This document shows positions 31,693-34,674 of a DNA stretch of 34,674 bases, piece after piece. Made by a program: the position numbers and the translations under genes. Position 1 is the stretch's first letter. Every line of letters starts with the position of its first letter. Source of the stretch: an uncultured Lentisphaerota bacterium (GTDB taxonomy: Bacteria > Verrucomicrobiota > Lentisphaeria > Victivallales > GWF2-50-93); assembly GCA_903872565.1 (NCBI GenBank), contig CAIQLG010000245.1, positions 1-34,674 of the forward strand, read 5' to 3'. A model generated the notes under the pieces. That model was not told the DNA's origin. It was given only the letters and a program-made list of their open reading frames with translations, and made no database searches.

Positions 31693-33423
31693 ATGCCGAT
31701 TTTCAATGAGAAAACATTTTCGAAAACTGCTTCGGGGCTTGTTATTGTCCTCTGTTTTCTGATAATATATCCCGTCTTTCAGATTGGTCACAAGGAACTT
31801 CGCTGGGACGAGGGATACTATGCTGCGATCGCTAGCGAGATGGACATCCTGAAGCCGAACACTGTTGCGCAGGGAGAACTGATTTTCTCATACCCGCTGT
31901 ATCCGTGGTTCGTAGCACTGCTCTACAAGGTCCCTCTGGATTTTCTGAAATACGAGTTCGGCCTCAGGCTCATATCAATTCTTTCGATCGTGGCGCTCGC
32001 ACTGATAGTGTGGGAGACCGCGAGAAAGGCCATTGACGAGGAGGCCGGGCTGGTCGCTGCGGCTGCTCTGGTGTCATCCTTGCTCGTGATGGAAAAGGGA
32101 CTGGAGGGATATCCGGAAATGCTTGGGATAGTTTTCCTCTTCAGCGCCTGGATGACCTGGTTCAATCTCGGCGCGGTAAAGGGAAAATGGAACTCCGCCT
32201 GGACAATATCTTTCTTCTTCTGCGGCCTCGCTTTCTATACAATCGGATGGAGTGGCATTTTCTTCTTTGCATTTCCGCTCATTTTCATGAGAAGGCCGCT
32301 CACAATATGGTCGAGGCTTAAGAAGCCGGGATTCGGAGTCGGAGTCATAATACTCGCGTCATTCATCGCTTTCTGGGGGTGGCCAATATTGACCAAGCAG
32401 GCCGATATGCCTTTCAGGAATCTTTCCTTGAACTTCACACAGAACAGCGACTATTTCGAACAGATTCTCCTTTTCCCCTTCCAGTTAGTTCTGCGGCTTA
32501 TGCCATGGTCGCTGCTCGCCTGGCCAGCATTCTGCCCGGCGTATCAGCCACTCGATAAAAATCCGGTTTTCAGCAGATTCCTGAAAACCATTTTCATATC
32601 GCTGTTCTTCATCTTCTGGATCAGGCCAGACACCGACTGGCGAGATATTTCGATCCTCGCCGCGCCCCTTGCAATACTGGTGGGTGTCAACTACTCCATC
32701 CTCGTAAGACGGCACGGAGATCTTTTCATCAAAATAATAAGGCGCCTTTTAAGCGCCGTGACTGTCCTTCTATTTCTCATTCTCTTATTCCACCTGTGCA
32801 TGATTTTTGGACTTCTCACCTCTTCCGGATCCTATCTCCAGGGATTTTTAAGCCAGATGGATGATTTCAAGATCAGACAAATGCTCGAAAAAGGTGCTTT
32901 TGCGAAAATCGCAATCTACGCCGTTATCGAAAGCCTTATCATGATTGTCGTCTTCATCTATGTATTAAGGAAGAAGATAAACCAGATGCCGGTTTGGGCG
33001 GCAATCCTGATCCTGACTACAGGTGGAACAGTATGCTACTGGCTTTTTGTCGCGCCGGCACAGGCTGCGGTACAGGACAACAGGCCATTTGCACAGGAAA
33101 TAGACAAGCTTCTGCGCGATGATGGGAATGAAATGCCGGTCATCTACAAGGCACCGGAAATCAAGGGACTCAACGCCCCATTCCTGTATGTCAATTGCAC
33201 AGTGAGAAAACTGAAAAAATCGTTTTCCGAAATCCCTGCCTCCGAAACCACCGTGTTTGTTGTCGGTCCGGACTATCCCGCATCTCAGGACAGAACCTGG
33301 GAGAATATGACACCCAAGCCCATAATCTATAAGAAGCATTCCCTTTACCTATGGAAAGGGACTCTCACCAAAAAGGATGACGCAACTCCTCCGGCCATCA
33401 ACAAAGATCAGACCCCGGAATAG
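31693..33423 (+). CDS. GT39/ArnT-type membrane glycosyltransferase
   Basis: 576 residues with about ten or more membrane helices (for example 13-30, 145-165, 185-205, 355-375 and 415-433). The first extracytoplasmic loop carries RWDEGYYAAIASEM (Asp39, Glu40), the catalytic signature of GT-C transferases of the dolichyl/polyprenyl-phosphate mannosyltransferase family (PMT, ArnT). Such enzymes move a sugar from a lipid-phosphate donor to a protein or lipid A outside the inner membrane. The donor and acceptor here cannot be told. The soluble C-terminal about 120 residues are typical of ArnT-like proteins. It is followed 7 nt later by rlmN. Confidence 0.82.
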   Translation: MPIFNEKTFSKTASGLVIVLCFLIIYPVFQIGHKELRWDEGYYAAIASEMDILKPNTVAQGELIFSYPLYPWFVALLYKVPLDFLKYEFGLRLISILSIVALALIVWETARKAIDEEAGLVAAAALVSSLLVMEKGLEGYPEMLGIVFLFSAWMTWFNLGAVKGKWNSAWTISFFFCGLAFYTIGWSGIFFFAFPLIFMRRPLTIWSRLKKPGFGVGVIILASFIAFWGWPILTKQADMPFRNLSLNFTQNSDYFEQILLFPFQLVLRLMPWSLLAWPAFCPAYQPLDKNPVFSRFLKTIFISLFFIFWIRPDTDWRDISILAAPLAILVGVNYSILVRRHGDLFIKIIRRLLSAVTVLLFLILLFHLCMIFGLLTSSGSYLQGFLSQMDDFKIRQMLEKGAFAKIAIYAVIESLIMIVVFIYVLRKKINQMPVWAAILILTTGGTVCYWLFVAPAQAAVQDNRPFAQEIDKLLRDDGNEMPVIYKAPEIKGLNAPFLYVNCTVRKLKKSFSEIPASETTVFVVGPDYPASQDRTWENMTPKPIIYKKHSLYLWKGTLTKKDDATPPAINKDQTPE

Positions 33424-33430
33424 ATTCCTG

Positions 33431-34465
33431 ATGAAAAAGCATATTCTATCACTGGATCAAAAAGAACTCGGGGAATGGCTCATCTCAATTGGCGAAGCAC
33501 CTTTCAGAGGAAGACAGATCTTCAGCTGGATATACTCAAATTTCACGCTCGACCCCGGGGAAATGAAAACTCTGCCCGCCGCTCTCAGAAGCAGGCTGGC
33601 ACAGGATTTCATTACACTTTCAAGCAAAATTCCCGGAAAGGAAGTCTCGGACGACCAGACCGAAAAACTCCTCGTCCAGCTCCACGATGGAAACGCCGTC
33701 GAATCCGTTGTGATCAGATTGAAGGACTCGGTTTCGTTCTGCATCAGCACACAGGTCGGATGTCCAGTGAAATGTTTTTTCTGCGCGAGCGGCGCGGACG
33801 GCCTCGAAAGAAACCTCGAGGACTTCGAGATCACAGAACAGTTTATTTACTCCTGCAGGATCATATCGGCCAAACCCGATAACATCGTCTTCATGGGAAT
33901 CGGCGAACCGCTGATGAACTATTCAAACCTCATGTCCTCCGTGAAAACAATCTGTGATCCAGCGAAATTCGCAGTTTCTCCACGTAAAATCACTATTTCG
34001 ACGAGTGGTTTTGTCCCGGGCATACTGAAACTTGCCAAAGAGGGAATGCCGCTAAATCTGGCAATATCACTTCATGCCCCTGACGACAAGATAAGAAGCC
34101 GCCTGATTCCACCAAAGTTCAGATATGGAATAGATGAAATAGGCAAGGCCGCCGAAAAATATCTCGAATCCACAGGCAGAATCGTCACTCTCGAATATGT
34201 GCTCCTTGACGGAATAAACGAAAGTCAGGAATGTGCCTCAGAACTTGCGAAATTCGCAAAACGGATCCGGGCAAAAATAAATATTATTCCGTACAATCCG
34301 AATCCCTCGCTGGATTTCAAGGCGCCAAATTCTGCGAAAACCGCAATCTTCGAGGAAAAACTTCGCGAGTCCAATGTACCTTTCACAAGACGGGTAAGGC
34401 GCGGCTCGTCCGTCAACGCCGCCTGCGGCCAGCTTCGAAGACATGCGGCCGACGGCCGCAAATGA
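33431..34465 (+). CDS. rlmN: 23S rRNA (adenine-2503-C2) methyltransferase
   Basis: 344 residues from ATG 33431; the frame is open 18 codons upstream but that part overlaps the previous gene and is not conserved-looking. Radical SAM cluster cysteines are Cys111, Cys115 and Cys118 (GCPVKCFFC). The two further catalytic cysteines expected of RlmN are Cys104 (SFCISTQVG) and Cys332 (NAACGQL). MGIGEPLMNY binds S-adenosylmethionine. The enzyme methylates A2503 of 23S rRNA and, in known cases, some tRNAs. Unlike Cfr it shows no sign of mobility. Confidence 0.94.
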   Translation: MKKHILSLDQKELGEWLISIGEAPFRGRQIFSWIYSNFTLDPGEMKTLPAALRSRLAQDFITLSSKIPGKEVSDDQTEKLLVQLHDGNAVESVVIRLKDSVSFCISTQVGCPVKCFFCASGADGLERNLEDFEITEQFIYSCRIISAKPDNIVFMGIGEPLMNYSNLMSSVKTICDPAKFAVSPRKITISTSGFVPGILKLAKEGMPLNLAISLHAPDDKIRSRLIPPKFRYGIDEIGKAAEKYLESTGRIVTLEYVLLDGINESQECASELAKFAKRIRAKINIIPYNPNPSLDFKAPNSAKTAIFEEKLRESNVPFTRRVRRGSSVNAACGQLRRHAADGRK

Positions 34466-34466
34466 A

Positions 34467-34500
34467 GAGTCAAAGTGTCAGTGTATCAGAGAGTCAGAGT
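34467..34500. repeat. Degenerate 8-nt tandem repeat
   Basis: GAGTCAAA, GTGTCAGT, GTATCAGA and GAGTCAGA run head to tail immediately after the rlmN stop. On the opposite strand the theme matches the array at 17652-17687. Confidence 0.7.
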
Positions 34501-34536
34501 TTTTAAGAAAAACTTGAAATTATTGTAAAAATATTC

Positions 34537-34554
34537 GTAACCGTTCACGGTTAC
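34537..34554. repeat. Small perfect hairpin
   Basis: GTAACCG-TTCA-CGGTTAC, 72 nt after rlmN. The loop TTCACGG also occurs in the 5235 element. No T-run follows, so it is not a classical terminator. Confidence 0.5.
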
Positions 34555-34561
34555 TAAACTT

Positions 34562-34582
34562 GAAATTAGAAATTAGGAATTG
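34562..34582. repeat. Degenerate 7-nt tandem repeat
   Basis: GAAATTA, GAAATTA and GGAATTG are consecutive, in the otherwise gene-free right end of the window (34466-34674). Confidence 0.65.
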
Positions 34583-34674
34583 GTGATATTATACTTGTGG
34601 CGACACGGGAAGTCAAATTAAGTTGAATATTTTTTGTCTATTATCCGGTATCCAGATCAATGAGAGATGGGGGT

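Noticed and set aside
1..34674. CRISPR array
   Set aside because: No set of regularly spaced identical 25-40-nt repeats with unique spacers. The tandem repeats present have 7-12-nt periods and no spacers.

Overview
The window looks like a chromosomal segment of an uncultured bacterium of the Planctomycetes-Verrucomicrobia-Chlamydiae group, most likely Lentisphaerota or Kiritimatiellota. This is an inference. It rests on the gene content (a secreted clostripain-type protease with surface domains, a tandem STN-like secretin-domain protein, a fused SecD-SecF, the remains of a family 20 glycosidase) and on intergenic space full of palindromic elements ending in GTGGAGGG/CCCTCCAC. No rRNA or ribosomal protein gene is present to settle the phylum.

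Layout. 1-7200: the tail of one gene; a secreted C11 protease (604-3339); an exported Memo-AMMECR1 fusion (3469-4971, minus); a sugar-nucleotide oxidoreductase (5337-6404); and a two-repeat STN-like exported protein (6410-7201, minus). 7584-16184: an A+T-rich defence island, all on the plus strand. It runs 66-aa ORF, restriction-endonuclease/STAND NTPase, type III methyltransferase (mod), DUF3800 protein, 188-aa putative RNase-like protein, type III helicase-endonuclease (res). Most junctions overlap, so it reads as one coupled operon with a type III restriction-modification frame and extra effector genes. A broken VWA-like gene end lies at its left border. 16331-19560 (minus): htpX with a zinc-ribbon tail, lemA, a 65-aa Tat-signal-like microprotein, and amrS, the radical SAM member of the AmmeMemoRadiSam system whose other two members are the fusion at 3469. 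19785-23101 (minus): yajC, secDF and a small two-helix membrane protein. 23486-24724: cinA/pncC. 24799-25372: a frameshifted glycosidase remnant. 26112-28948: a Zn/Mn ABC importer (znuA-znuC-znuB). 29306-29765: a DUF4160/DUF2442 pair in which DUF4160 carries an in-frame stop. 29805-31503 (minus): holB and tmk. 31693-34465: a GT39-type glycosyltransferase and rlmN.

Most flanking genes are housekeeping or envelope functions. The accessory material is the defence island and the intergenic repeats. Two repeat classes stand out. The first is bilobed palindromes: an outer stem encloses two hairpins with about 7-bp stems whose roughly 6-nt loops are complementary to each other. The second is degenerate short tandem repeats with periods of 7, 8, 9 or 12 nt, found in nearly every long gap.

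Start codons were moved from the longest reading frame to an internal start where a Shine-Dalgarno sequence or a stop/start overlap supports it (amrBA, the STN-like protein, the STAND protein, lemA, yajC, cinA, znuA, rlmN). Family assignments come from motif recognition alone; no database search was run.
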